A stretch of DNA of 64,000 bases from an uncultured Lachnospiraceae bacterium (lineage in GTDB: Bacteria > Bacillota > Clostridia > Lachnospirales > Lachnospiraceae). The stretch covers positions 1 through 64,000 of the forward strand of contig CADCII010000013.1 in NCBI GenBank assembly GCA_902801515.1. Direction: 5' to 3'. The position numbers and the translations under genes were made by a program. Positions 7,728 to 16,002 of this stretch are shown here, piece after piece. Under the pieces are notes generated by a model, which did not search any database, had not been told where the DNA came from, and saw only the letters and a list, made by a program, of their open reading frames with translations. The number at the start of each line of letters is the position of its first letter. Within the stretch, counting starts at the first letter, position 1.

Positions 7728-8888
7728 TCAGGATATATAAGTACCGTTCCGGAATCTGAACGCGGCCTGTCCTGTCTCCGGAACTGCAGGCGGCCGCTTG
7801 GGCTGCAGTCCCACATTCAGCACGATGCCAATCTCCATACAGAATGTAACAAGAGATGTGACACCATAACTTACAAAGGGAAGTGTGATACCTGTGTTCG
7901 GCATCAGGCCGGTTGTAACACCGATATTCAGGCTGCTCTGGAACATGACCAGAGAACCGACGCCGATACAGATGAGCATTCCCTCTTTCTCACGTGCCCT
8001 CAGTCCGATCCTGAAACACATCAGTGCGATGAACAGTTCCAGAATGATGATCAGCACACAGCCGGCAAAACCAAGTTCCTCTCCTGCGACAGCATAGATA
8101 AAGTCTGTCTGGGGTTCAGCGATAAAGTTACCGTTTTTGACGGAATTGACCGCATTGTTGTTCAGGCCCTTGCCGTACAGCTGTCCGGAGCCGATTGCGA
8201 TGATAGAGTTCTGCTGCTGGTATGCAGCTTCAGAGTATTCACCCGGTCTTAGCCAGGACAGGATTCTCTCTCTCTGGTAGTCAGCGATCAGTGTCTGATC
8301 GGGGCTGAGAACCAGGCTGAGGAATATCGCCGCTCCCGGAACTGCAACCGCAAGGATCGCAAATATGATCTTCCAGCTCAGTCCGGCTGCAAATATTATA
8401 GCACAAAAGACAAGCGCTGTGACGATCGTGGTAGACAGATCCGGTTCCTTGTAGATAAGAAACAGCGGAACTGCAAGGATCGCAAGGGATCCGAGTATGA
8501 TCTTCGGAGTGTTCAGCTGCGAATCATACTGGTTAAAATAGCCTGCAAAGAACACGATCATGCACAGTTTCATCAGATCGGAAGGCTGGAACCTGATACC
8601 GATCTCGATCCATCTCGTAGCGCCGCCGACCGTATTGCCGATCAGCAGAACCAGGATAAGAAGCACGCATCCTGTCAGGTAGATGATCCAGCGCATCCTC
8701 GTATAGGTACCGTAATCGATCAGGGACAGGATCAGCATGACAGCCACCCCGATGATCAGGCCGAAGATCTGCCTGCTCTGGGAAGATTTCTGAGCACTCC
8801 CGATGATCATGATCCCTATCACCGACAGCGCTATAACTGCTGCGATAAGAGGGAAACTGTAATTTCTTAATCTGTATTGACGAAACAT
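7728..8888 (-). CDS. rodA: Rod shape-determining SEDS glycosyltransferase RodA
   Basis: SEDS-family peptidoglycan glycosyltransferase that polymerises lipid II with a partner class B PBP during elongation. The 386-residue protein has about ten hydrophobic segments. Family features include GGATRWIEIG after the third segment, the extracytoplasmic loop with IGSGQLYGKGL and FIAEPQTDFIYAVAGEELGF, and the C-terminal LPFVSYGVTSL, typical of RodA/FtsW. The likely partner, mrdA, is two genes upstream in the same block. Confidence 0.95.
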   Translation of the reverse strand: MFRQYRLRNYSFPLIAAVIALSVIGIMIIGSAQKSSQSRQIFGLIIGVAVMLILSLIDYGTYTRMRWIIYLTGCVLLILVLLIGNTVGGATRWIEIGIRFQPSDLMKLCMIVFFAGYFNQYDSQLNTPKIILGSLAILAVPLFLIYKEPDLSTTIVTALVFCAIIFAAGLSWKIIFAILAVAVPGAAIFLSLVLSPDQTLIADYQRERILSWLRPGEYSEAAYQQQNSIIAIGSGQLYGKGLNNNAVNSVKNGNFIAEPQTDFIYAVAGEELGFAGCVLIIILELFIALMCFRIGLRAREKEGMLICIGVGSLVMFQSSLNIGVTTGLMPNTGITLPFVSYGVTSLVTFCMEIGIVLNVGLQPKRPPAVPETGQAAFRFRNGTYIS

Positions 8889-8946
8889 GTCAACTCCTTT
8901 GTTTCAGAGTCATTTACCAGTCTGCGGATTCCTCTCGTGACTTCAG

Positions 8947-9720
8947 TCAGGAGGATTCCTCTCCTGATACCGGGTCTGCTTCCTTCTTCTGGGACAGTCT
9001 CTCAAAGATATGGTTCCAGGTCCGCCCCGAGATAGTATCCATCTTCATCCTGCCGTCTTCCACTGTGCAGATCTGCGGATACGGCGTATAGCTGTCATCA
9101 AAACTCCTCTTGCGGATCGCTGCGACAGACCGGTGTCCGTCCACTTCCAGCGCGGAAGGCTTCATGATCAGGGCGGCAGCAAAGCAGCCTTCCTGCCCGC
9201 CGACACCTGCTCTCAGCGTACCCATGGCACAGCCGGCGACAAACACATTTTTGCGTGAAGCGACTTCAGCTCCCGGCTCAACATCCCCAAGCAGCAGGAT
9301 CGTTTTATCCGAGAAGACACGCTGTCCGTTCTTCAGGCTGCCGCAGAGGATATCTGCAGTTTCCGCTTCCGCTGATACAGCATCTTCAGCAAGATCAGCA
9401 TCAATGCTCTCTTCTTCTGGCGGAAGCGCTTTTGCGATCGCTTCGTACTGCGCTCTCTCACGATCTTCATTTTCCTCAATGACACAGGTGATATTGATAT
9501 CGCAATACTCAGTGACTGCCGACAGCAGCTGCCTCTCCTGTTTTTCCGTAACAGGCCTGCCGGCAAATGCCATTGCCATGGAAGCGCCTTTGAAGAAGCG
9601 TGCGCTCTGGCGGAACTTATCCGTCACATCCTCAAGGATCGTTTCAAACGGCACGTTCGGATCCATGACAAGAGTGAGGACGTATTTTGTGCTTTTTAAT
9701 TCGATCGAAGATTGTTTCAT
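8947..9720 (-). CDS. minC: Septum site-determining protein MinC (no minD or minE nearby)
   Basis: FtsZ inhibitor that blocks division away from midcell, normally recruited and activated by MinD. The 257-residue protein has an N-terminal MinC domain (about 1-85), an acidic linker (about 100-125) and a C-terminal beta-helix domain (about 125-215), followed by a 40-residue tail. The helix domain shows NGQRVF, LLLGDVEPGAEV and MGTLRAG. Two oddities: the RSGQ motif that contacts MinD in characterised MinC reads KNGQ (130-133), and the usual LRGIAHAG-type turn is shortened to LRAG. The next gene is rodA after 58 nt, where minD and minE usually sit. Confidence 0.88.
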   Translation of the reverse strand: MKQSSIELKSTKYVLTLVMDPNVPFETILEDVTDKFRQSARFFKGASMAMAFAGRPVTEKQERQLLSAVTEYCDINITCVIEENEDRERAQYEAIAKALPPEEESIDADLAEDAVSAEAETADILCGSLKNGQRVFSDKTILLLGDVEPGAEVASRKNVFVAGCAMGTLRAGVGGQEGCFAAALIMKPSALEVDGHRSVAAIRKRSFDDSYTPYPQICTVEDGRMKMDTISGRTWNHIFERLSQKKEADPVSGEESS

Positions 9721-9749
9721 AACACCACCGGCCTGTTATTGTTTCGTGA

Positions 9750-12653
9750 TCAGTCTGTACGTGTATTATCTGTGGTAACCTGGATCGCATGTCCCGGAAT
9801 CAGTTCCGAGATATCTTTCTGGTTAAAATAATACTCAATTACGTCTCTTGCCATCGCAGCTGTATTGGTGGATGTGTATCCGTAGGCGATTCTGCATGCA
9901 AGTGACATGGTCGGAGCGTCTGAAGGCGCGTATCCGATAAACAGAGCGTGGTTCGGTTTGGTCGTGATCTCCTGTGCAGTACCGGTCTTGCCGGAAACGG
10001 CTACGCCGCCTGACACATTATACTCTTCAAATGCCTTATGGTTCAGTACCACCTCACGCATGCCCAGATGGATCGCATCCCACAGTTCTCCGGACAGGGA
10101 CGCCTGGTCATGCAGGACCGGATCATTTTCAGAGACGGTATTGCCGTTCTGGTCCGTGATCTTGTCGACCAGTGTGAGGTCATAACAGTTTCCTGAATTG
10201 GCGACAGTCATGACATAGCGGGCAAGCTGGGAAACGGTATATGCGTTATCTGCCTGTCCCATGGCGCCTCTGACTGCGTCATATGTCAGCATATGAGGGC
10301 TGGACTCAGGCACTTCGATGCCGGAGGCTGAGTCAAGGCCGAACATGGAAGCGTACTTCTGGAGCCGCTTAACGCCTGTATCATCGTCATAAGATCCGTT
10401 GACGGATGCCAGTCTCCATCCGATGGTATTGAAGAAGAAGTTGCAGGAGTTCTTGATACCGTCGGCCAGAGTCTCTGTCCCGTGCGCTCCCGGATAGATC
10501 CAGCATTTGATCGTAGGATCGACACCATCGAATTCACCGGTACAGTACAGACCTTCTGTTGTGGCAAGGACACCTTCCGATACGCCTGCGGCGGCCGCCA
10601 CCGGTTTGAAGGTGGAACCGGGTGCCAGCAGTTCCTGTGTGGCACGGCTGTAGAACGGGCTGGACAGGTCCGTGACAAGCTTGTAATAATACGCGCTGTC
10701 CATCTCATTTACAAGACGGTTGCTGTCATAACTGGGATAAGTCACGCATGCTTTGACTGAACCATTGTCCGGATCCGTCACAACGATCGCTCCCGAACAG
10801 GGATTGAGCGCCAGCTGGTCAGGTGTGATCTGCAGATTGTAGATCTTATCGCGGATGAAATCGTATCCGCCCAGAGATCCGTTTGACAGCAGGTCATAAT
10901 CGGATGTATTCATGTCCAGAACGCCCTGGTCAAAGAGCAGCAGGCATACCTGCGCGCCTGACAGGCTTCCTTCCATCAGCATGTAACGGAACACTCTCTT
11001 ACAGAAATCGGAGTCGGATCCGAGATACTCGGCGATGTAATCAGCAAGTGCAGAATACACTTCCGTGGAGTCCATGTAGCTGATGTTTTCCGTGATTCCG
11101 TTCACATCGATCCAGTTTTTTGACAGAGCATATGTCAGAAGTTCCTGCAGGCTGATCGACTCATCTTCCGCCCACGCCTTGTAGGTAAGGTCAGATTTGT
11201 CGATAGCCTCTTCATTGAGGATGCCGGTCTGCGGAAGCATGGTATCCACAATGTATGACTGATAGACTTTCATTTCATCCGACAGTTCCGAATACGGCGT
11301 CGGATCGTCGATCGTAAGCTGATTCTTGATCTCCGCGAATATGGAAGACGCCTTTTCCTGGAATGCGTGATATACGTTCTGTTCGTTGGTCGAAGCGTTC
11401 GGAGCAGACAGATGCTCAACACTCAGGACATTATTCTCAAACAGTGAATAGTACACGTCATAGACCGGGATACGGACATCGTCAGCCGTGGCGATCCAGC
11501 TCTCATCGATCGACTCCGTGTCTACGATATTCGCCCAGAGAATACCCGCTATATATTCTTCCAGAATCTTGTAGCAGGCCTTCTGCAAGTCAGAGTCAAG
11601 TGTCAGGTACAGTGAATTGCCCGCCTCCGGCTGTGTGGCTGCCGAAGTCGATATGGTACGGCCAAGGTTGTCGACATAGATGGTCTCAGAACCCTTGCGG
11701 CCCTGCAGGTCCGTCTCCATGACTTTCTCCAGTCCGACCTTTCCGACGATATCCGTGCTGTCGTAACTGGAATCGATTTCCCTCAGTTCTTTCAGTTCCT
11801 CTGCGGATACCTGGCCTGTATAGCCGATGATCGGGGCAAAATACAGGGCGTCGTTGTAGATTCTCTTGTAATCCTCAGTAACATCGATTCCCTGCAGGGT
11901 ACCGGTGTTCTCAAGAAGCTGTGATACCGTCTCTTCCTTCACATCCTTCGCCAGGATGATGGAGTTATATCTCTGGTAGGCGTTTGCCTGCAGTGTGGAT
12001 CTGAACTGGCACAGCTGCAGGATCTCTTCTGGAGTAAAGCTCTCAGGGAGATTCCACTCCTCAAGGTCTTCTTTCGTATTTCTCTCGGAAATGAGCCCGT
12101 AATATCTGTCGGAGCACATAAGATCGATCAGATCAGGCGCTGAGATATCAGCCTCGTTCGGCTGCAGTTCATCTATCGTCGGATAACCGAAGAAGTCAGC
12201 CTTGAAACGGGACAGATTGAATCCCTTGACGTTGTAGACATAATTGCCGTCCTTGTCCAGGTCGATCCTGAAATTGTCGAAGGTCGTGTCCCCGTGGGAT
12301 TCGATGATCTTGATGGCAGTATACAGAATGCTGTTCAGTGCAAGGTTTCTCTGACGGTTGCTCTCGTAGCTGCCCTTATCCTCAAATGTGACATCATAGG
12401 TGAGTTCATTATAGGCAAGCGTATTTCCATTGCAGTCAAAGATCTCGCCGCGTGTGGACTTCAGCACTCTCTTCTTCTCGATCGACAGCGTGAAATCATT
12501 CTCGTAACTTTCGCCTTTCATGATCTGCAGGTCAAACAGACGCGTGATGATCGCGCCTGTAAGCAGCAGAAAGATCAGGATCAGAACCAGGAATCTGGTC
12601 CTGAGCGAAGAATCCGCAGATATTTTTCTGTTTTTATTACTTTTATTTCTCAA
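9750..12653 (-). CDS. mrdA: Class B penicillin-binding protein 2 (elongasome transpeptidase)
   Basis: Cross-links peptidoglycan with RodA during side-wall growth. The 967-residue protein has a basic cytoplasmic start, one membrane anchor (about 24-45), the PBP dimerisation domain (about 50-345) and a transpeptidase domain. Active-site motifs are STFK with nucleophile S680, SCN at 736-738 and KTG at 889-891. It is much longer than most PBP2 proteins (600-700) because about 200 residues, with no obvious family match, are inserted between the SDLQ segment (about 355) and the GAIVVTDPDNG strand (about 600). It sits between mreD and minC on one probable transcript. Confidence 0.93.
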   Translation of the reverse strand: MRNKSNKNRKISADSSLRTRFLVLILIFLLLTGAIITRLFDLQIMKGESYENDFTLSIEKKRVLKSTRGEIFDCNGNTLAYNELTYDVTFEDKGSYESNRQRNLALNSILYTAIKIIESHGDTTFDNFRIDLDKDGNYVYNVKGFNLSRFKADFFGYPTIDELQPNEADISAPDLIDLMCSDRYYGLISERNTKEDLEEWNLPESFTPEEILQLCQFRSTLQANAYQRYNSIILAKDVKEETVSQLLENTGTLQGIDVTEDYKRIYNDALYFAPIIGYTGQVSAEELKELREIDSSYDSTDIVGKVGLEKVMETDLQGRKGSETIYVDNLGRTISTSAATQPEAGNSLYLTLDSDLQKACYKILEEYIAGILWANIVDTESIDESWIATADDVRIPVYDVYYSLFENNVLSVEHLSAPNASTNEQNVYHAFQEKASSIFAEIKNQLTIDDPTPYSELSDEMKVYQSYIVDTMLPQTGILNEEAIDKSDLTYKAWAEDESISLQELLTYALSKNWIDVNGITENISYMDSTEVYSALADYIAEYLGSDSDFCKRVFRYMLMEGSLSGAQVCLLLFDQGVLDMNTSDYDLLSNGSLGGYDFIRDKIYNLQITPDQLALNPCSGAIVVTDPDNGSVKACVTYPSYDSNRLVNEMDSAYYYKLVTDLSSPFYSRATQELLAPGSTFKPVAAAAGVSEGVLATTEGLYCTGEFDGVDPTIKCWIYPGAHGTETLADGIKNSCNFFFNTIGWRLASVNGSYDDDTGVKRLQKYASMFGLDSASGIEVPESSPHMLTYDAVRGAMGQADNAYTVSQLARYVMTVANSGNCYDLTLVDKITDQNGNTVSENDPVLHDQASLSGELWDAIHLGMREVVLNHKAFEEYNVSGGVAVSGKTGTAQEITTKPNHALFIGYAPSDAPTMSLACRIAYGYTSTNTAAMARDVIEYYFNQKDISELIPGHAIQVTTDNTRTD

Positions 12654-12664
12654 ACTGTATGTCC

Positions 12665-13162
12665 TCAGTAATAGGTTCCTCTGGTCTTCTTGTTGATGTA
12701 GTAATTCAGCTGGTACAGAAAAACCGCGAAGATGACGGTGTAGATCATCTCCGGTATGATGATCCTTCTCAGATAGAAAAACAGATGGATCCTGCCTCTG
12801 ATCAGAAATGTCGTAACATACTGGCAGATTCCGTAAGCCAGGTCACAGATGCCGATCAGCAGCAGGGGCGTCTTGATATCATCATCATAGAATATGCGAT
12901 AAGTATACCCGGCAAAGTATCCGATCAGGGTGTAGATCAGGGCATAGAATCCCAGGATCCCTCCGCCGAAGAAATCAAGCAGAAGGCCTGTGAAAAACCC
13001 GACAGTCATTCCTGTCTCTCTTCCGCACATCAGGGCAAAGGAAGCCGTGAGGATAACCGGAAGATTCGGCCGGATCGATGCGATCTGTATATAGGACAGC
13101 AGCGTTGTCTGAAGTACGGCTGTCAGTATACACAGGATCCCGATTGTCACTCTGCGTTTCAC
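12665..13162 (-). CDS. mreD: Rod shape-determining protein MreD
   Basis: Small integral membrane component of the elongation machinery, linking MreC and MreB to the wall synthases. The 165 residues form five or six hydrophobic segments, and the family-like stretches RPNLPVILTASFALMCG and GFFTGLLLDFF are visible. The ATG overlaps the end of mreC by 4 nt and the mrdA start lies 11 nt downstream, which places it firmly in the mre operon. Sequence conservation in this family is low, so context carries much of the call. Confidence 0.9.
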   Translation of the reverse strand: MKRRVTIGILCILTAVLQTTLLSYIQIASIRPNLPVILTASFALMCGRETGMTVGFFTGLLLDFFGGGILGFYALIYTLIGYFAGYTYRIFYDDDIKTPLLLIGICDLAYGICQYVTTFLIRGRIHLFFYLRRIIIPEMIYTVIFAVFLYQLNYYINKKTRGTYY

Positions 13163-14172
13163 TCAGCCCCTCCTTCGCCTGCTGTATCCTCGCCGCCCTC
13201 CTGCTGACCGCCTTCGGCGTTCTGTTCTCCGGATGCCTCAGCAGCCGCGGCTGCGTCCTCTGCTCTCGGAGCGGTAAGCGTCGTCGTATCGGGAGCTTCT
13301 GTCTGAACTTCCTGCGATGCGTCAGCGTTTTCTGCCACATAGACTTTCTTCGTCCGGATGACCAGCACCTCCTGCAGATGCTTGAAATCGACCGCAGGAT
13401 TGACCGTGCCGGACTTGGTCAGGTTATTGGAATCATTGTTCAGTTCGGAGATATAGCCAATCAGGATTCCCGGAAGGAACTTCTCGGATATGTTGCTGGT
13501 AACGACCTTGTCGCCTACGTGAACATGGTTGTTGTCATCTGTAAGTTTGACCAGCGAGAGTGTTCCCTCGTCGATCAGACGCAGATTGCCGGCGATGATG
13601 CAGGTATCCGAAGTGGTGGAGATCATCGCGGATACATTTGAATTGTCATCGATGATCGCGCGGACTCTTGCCCAGTTCGGGCCGACCGCGGTGACGATGC
13701 CGCACAGTCCGGCGCCTGCCATGACATTGCAGTCCGTGGTTATCCCGTCATTGCTGCCCTTGTCTATGGTAAATGAAGAAAACCAGTTGCCGGATCCCTT
13801 GGAAATCACCCTTGCCCCTACGGTATCGTAATCAGAATACTGCTCTTTCAGAGACAGCAGTTCCTGGAGACGGTCAAGTTCCTCCTTATTCAGCACCAGT
13901 TTGGAGTTCTCCTCCGTCAGAGTGTCCACCTGTGCCTGGAGACGTGCATTCTCTTCACGAAGCGCAGCGGCATCTGTCATGTTCGTGGAAAAGCCGGACA
14001 GAAAAGCGCCGAGAGAATTCATGCCCTTCTGGATCGGTGTGATGATATATCCGGTAAAACCGGTAATGGGGCCGGTCATCTGCGAACCTACGATTGACAT
14101 TCCGATCAGCAGGATACAGATGATCGTCAGAACGATCAGAGCCGTCTTTCCCTTCTTCTGGTTCTGGTTCAT
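13159..14172 (-). CDS. mreC: Rod shape-determining protein MreC
   Basis: Bitopic membrane protein that links the cytoplasmic MreB filament with PBP2 and RodA outside. The 337 residues comprise a short basic cytoplasmic end, one membrane segment (about 9-30), a coiled coil (about 65-105, LREENARLQAQVDTLTEEN) and the two beta-barrel domains (about 115-270) with GARVISKGSGNWFSSFTIDKG and GLCGIVTAVG. A final tail of about 60 residues is very rich in Ala, Glu and Gly and is likely disordered. It overlaps mreD by 4 nt and starts 4 nt after the mreB stop. Confidence 0.94.
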   Translation of the reverse strand: MNQNQKKGKTALIVLTIICILLIGMSIVGSQMTGPITGFTGYIITPIQKGMNSLGAFLSGFSTNMTDAAALREENARLQAQVDTLTEENSKLVLNKEELDRLQELLSLKEQYSDYDTVGARVISKGSGNWFSSFTIDKGSNDGITTDCNVMAGAGLCGIVTAVGPNWARVRAIIDDNSNVSAMISTTSDTCIIAGNLRLIDEGTLSLVKLTDDNNHVHVGDKVVTSNISEKFLPGILIGYISELNNDSNNLTKSGTVNPAVDFKHLQEVLVIRTKKVYVAENADASQEVQTEAPDTTTLTAPRAEDAAAAAEASGEQNAEGGQQEGGEDTAGEGGAE

Positions 14173-14176
14173 GCTG

Positions 14177-15178
14177 TTACCTCCTTGGGGAGCGCATCAG
14201 TGTATGCAGCTCCTTCTGGTTAATCATGGTGACAAGACCGCGTATGGTTGAATGCTTCGGGTCCTGTATGTGATAGACCGGAAGCGATACTTCCTTCTGG
14301 ATATAGATCGGCAGATTCTGGAGCAGGGATACGCCTCCGGTCAGGAAGATCCCCTCCTTCATGATATCCTGCCGCAGGATCGGCGGCGTCCGGTCTACAA
14401 CCTGCCTGATCTCGTCCACGATCCGGTCGATTGTGCTCAGGACAGCCACAGAGACCGCCAGGGCAGGGATCATGTCTGACTTCGGAAGTCCCGACAGTGT
14501 GTGGATGCCGAAGACCTTCTGTTCCAGTCTTGGTCCGTTGATCATAAATGCCAGGTTGTTCTTGAGCTGTTCAGCCGTTTTCCTGCCGATGCTGATATTG
14601 AACTTTCGTCGGATCATGGTGACGATATCATCATCCAGGGAAAATCCGCCTTCCTTCAGCGTACGTCCGATCACGACCTTGCCGTCGGAAATAACAGTGA
14701 TCTCGGTAGTATCGGCTCCTATATTGACGATCATATGTCCCTCAGGGCCGAGCACCGGCAGACCTATGGAGATCGCGTCAGCGATCCCCTTTTCTACCAG
14801 ATGGACCCTTCCGGGACTCAGTGTCGTATTGCAGACATTATAAAAAGCGCGCTGTTCCACAGGTGTCACCTGTGACGGCACCGCGATGCAGATTCCCGCT
14901 GTTTTCTGGGAAAATGAAGTAAACTTTTTCAATGTGTACGTCAGGACGTGCTCCATGTCGGAGGAAGACGCAATGACGCCGCCCGTCATTGGACGCGACA
15001 CACGGACCGAAGCGGGATTCTTCTCATACATCTCGTATGCGTCATTGCCGATCGCCAGGACCTTCCTGTCTCTGACGGCAATCATATCCCGGTTCTCCAT
15101 GAACTTCTCTCCGCTCCTGTCTCGAAGCTTCAGAGTGTCCGTTCCGAGGTCAACACCGATCATATTTGAAAAAAACAT
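14177..15178 (-). CDS. mreB: Rod shape-determining actin homologue MreB (divergent ATP site)
   Basis: Cytoplasmic actin-like filament protein that orients wall synthesis. The 333-residue protein keeps the phosphate-1 loop GVDLGTDT (8-15), IAVPSQVTPVEQR (near 98-110), a glutamate in VEKGIADAI and LTGGVSLLQNLP in the C-terminal part. The phosphate-2 signature, usually DIGGGT followed by T and an acidic residue, reads NIGADTTE (152-159), so the Mg-coordinating Asp is Asn and the glycine run is broken. It starts the mreBCD-mrdA-minC-rodA order, just after radC. It may be a divergent paralogue with changed ATP turnover; a canonical mreB could lie elsewhere. Confidence 0.88.
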   Translation of the reverse strand: MFFSNMIGVDLGTDTLKLRDRSGEKFMENRDMIAVRDRKVLAIGNDAYEMYEKNPASVRVSRPMTGGVIASSSDMEHVLTYTLKKFTSFSQKTAGICIAVPSQVTPVEQRAFYNVCNTTLSPGRVHLVEKGIADAISIGLPVLGPEGHMIVNIGADTTEITVISDGKVVIGRTLKEGGFSLDDDIVTMIRRKFNISIGRKTAEQLKNNLAFMINGPRLEQKVFGIHTLSGLPKSDMIPALAVSVAVLSTIDRIVDEIRQVVDRTPPILRQDIMKEGIFLTGGVSLLQNLPIYIQKEVSLPVYHIQDPKHSTIRGLVTMINQKELHTLMRSPRR

Positions 15179-15209
15179 CTGTCTATATCCAACCCCTTAT
15201 ATGATCTGC

Positions 15210-15944
15210 TCAGGAAGCAGCCCGCATACGGCCTCCCTGTCCCATGAGGCCTTCCGTCTTCAGACTGACAAATCTGTGATCCCCCACCACAATATGGTCC
15301 AGAAGTTCGATACCGAGCATATGCCCGCACCTCTGGATCTTCCGGGTGATCGATATATCCTCCTGTGACGGAGTCGGATCACCGCTTGGATGATTGTGCA
15401 TCAGGATGACACAGGCTGCTCTGTGGCTCAGGGCAGACACAAAGATCTCCCTGGGGTTGATCACTGTGCTGTTAATGGTTCCTCTGGAAATGATCTCTTT
15501 TTTCAGCAGACTCCCCTTACTGCTGAGGCACAGCAGGTACATGACTTCCTGATTCTCATGCCTGAGATCTTCCATGTAATAGTCCGCAATAGTCTGCGGA
15601 TCGTTAAAGTTCAGTTCCGCTTCAAACCCGATATCCGCGTGAGCGATCCGCTTGGACAGTTCTGCGATACATATGATCTGCAGAGCCTTGACTCTGCCTA
15701 TGCCGCGGATCTGGCAAAGGCCTGCCTGTGTAACTCTGCACAGGCCCGCGATCCCTTCACTTCCAAGAGATGACAGAATATTGCGGCTCATGTCGAGTAC
15801 ATTCACGCCCTCTGAACCTGTCCTTAGGATCACTGCGAGAAGTTCAGCGTCACTCAGGGCTTCAGGACCGGAGCGTTCACATTTCTCATAAGGTCTCTCT
15901 GTACCGGGAAGCTGGCTGATGGTTCTGTAATTGTTGTTATTCAT
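15210..15944 (-). CDS. radC: RadC/MPN-domain protein
   Basis: JAB/MPN-fold protein; the name comes from an old DNA-repair assignment that has not held up, and the biochemical role is unknown. The 244 residues contain an N-terminal helix-hairpin-helix-like region (about 20-100, with IRGIGRVKALQI) and the MPN metalloprotease-like core with HNHPSGDPTPSQED, whose two histidines and aspartate would bind zinc. Directly upstream of mreB is its usual place in Clostridia. A good promoter lies at 15974-16002. Confidence 0.94.
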   Translation of the reverse strand: MNNNNYRTISQLPGTERPYEKCERSGPEALSDAELLAVILRTGSEGVNVLDMSRNILSSLGSEGIAGLCRVTQAGLCQIRGIGRVKALQIICIAELSKRIAHADIGFEAELNFNDPQTIADYYMEDLRHENQEVMYLLCLSSKGSLLKKEIISRGTINSTVINPREIFVSALSHRAACVILMHNHPSGDPTPSQEDISITRKIQRCGHMLGIELLDHIVVGDHRFVSLKTEGLMGQGGRMRAAS

Positions 15945-15973
15945 ACGCTGTACCTGCGCGTACTCTCCCGGTT

Positions 15974-16002
15974 ATTCTACATGATTAGCCTGTAATAATC
16001 AA
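15974..16002 (-). promoter_or_regulatory. Predicted promoter for radC and the mre cluster
   Basis: On the minus strand TTGATT (15997-16002), a 17-nt spacer and TAGAAT (15974-15979) lie about 30 nt upstream of the radC ATG. The -35 box overlaps the stop codon of the preceding flavoprotein gene, so the shape cluster can be expressed apart from it. Confidence 0.65.
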
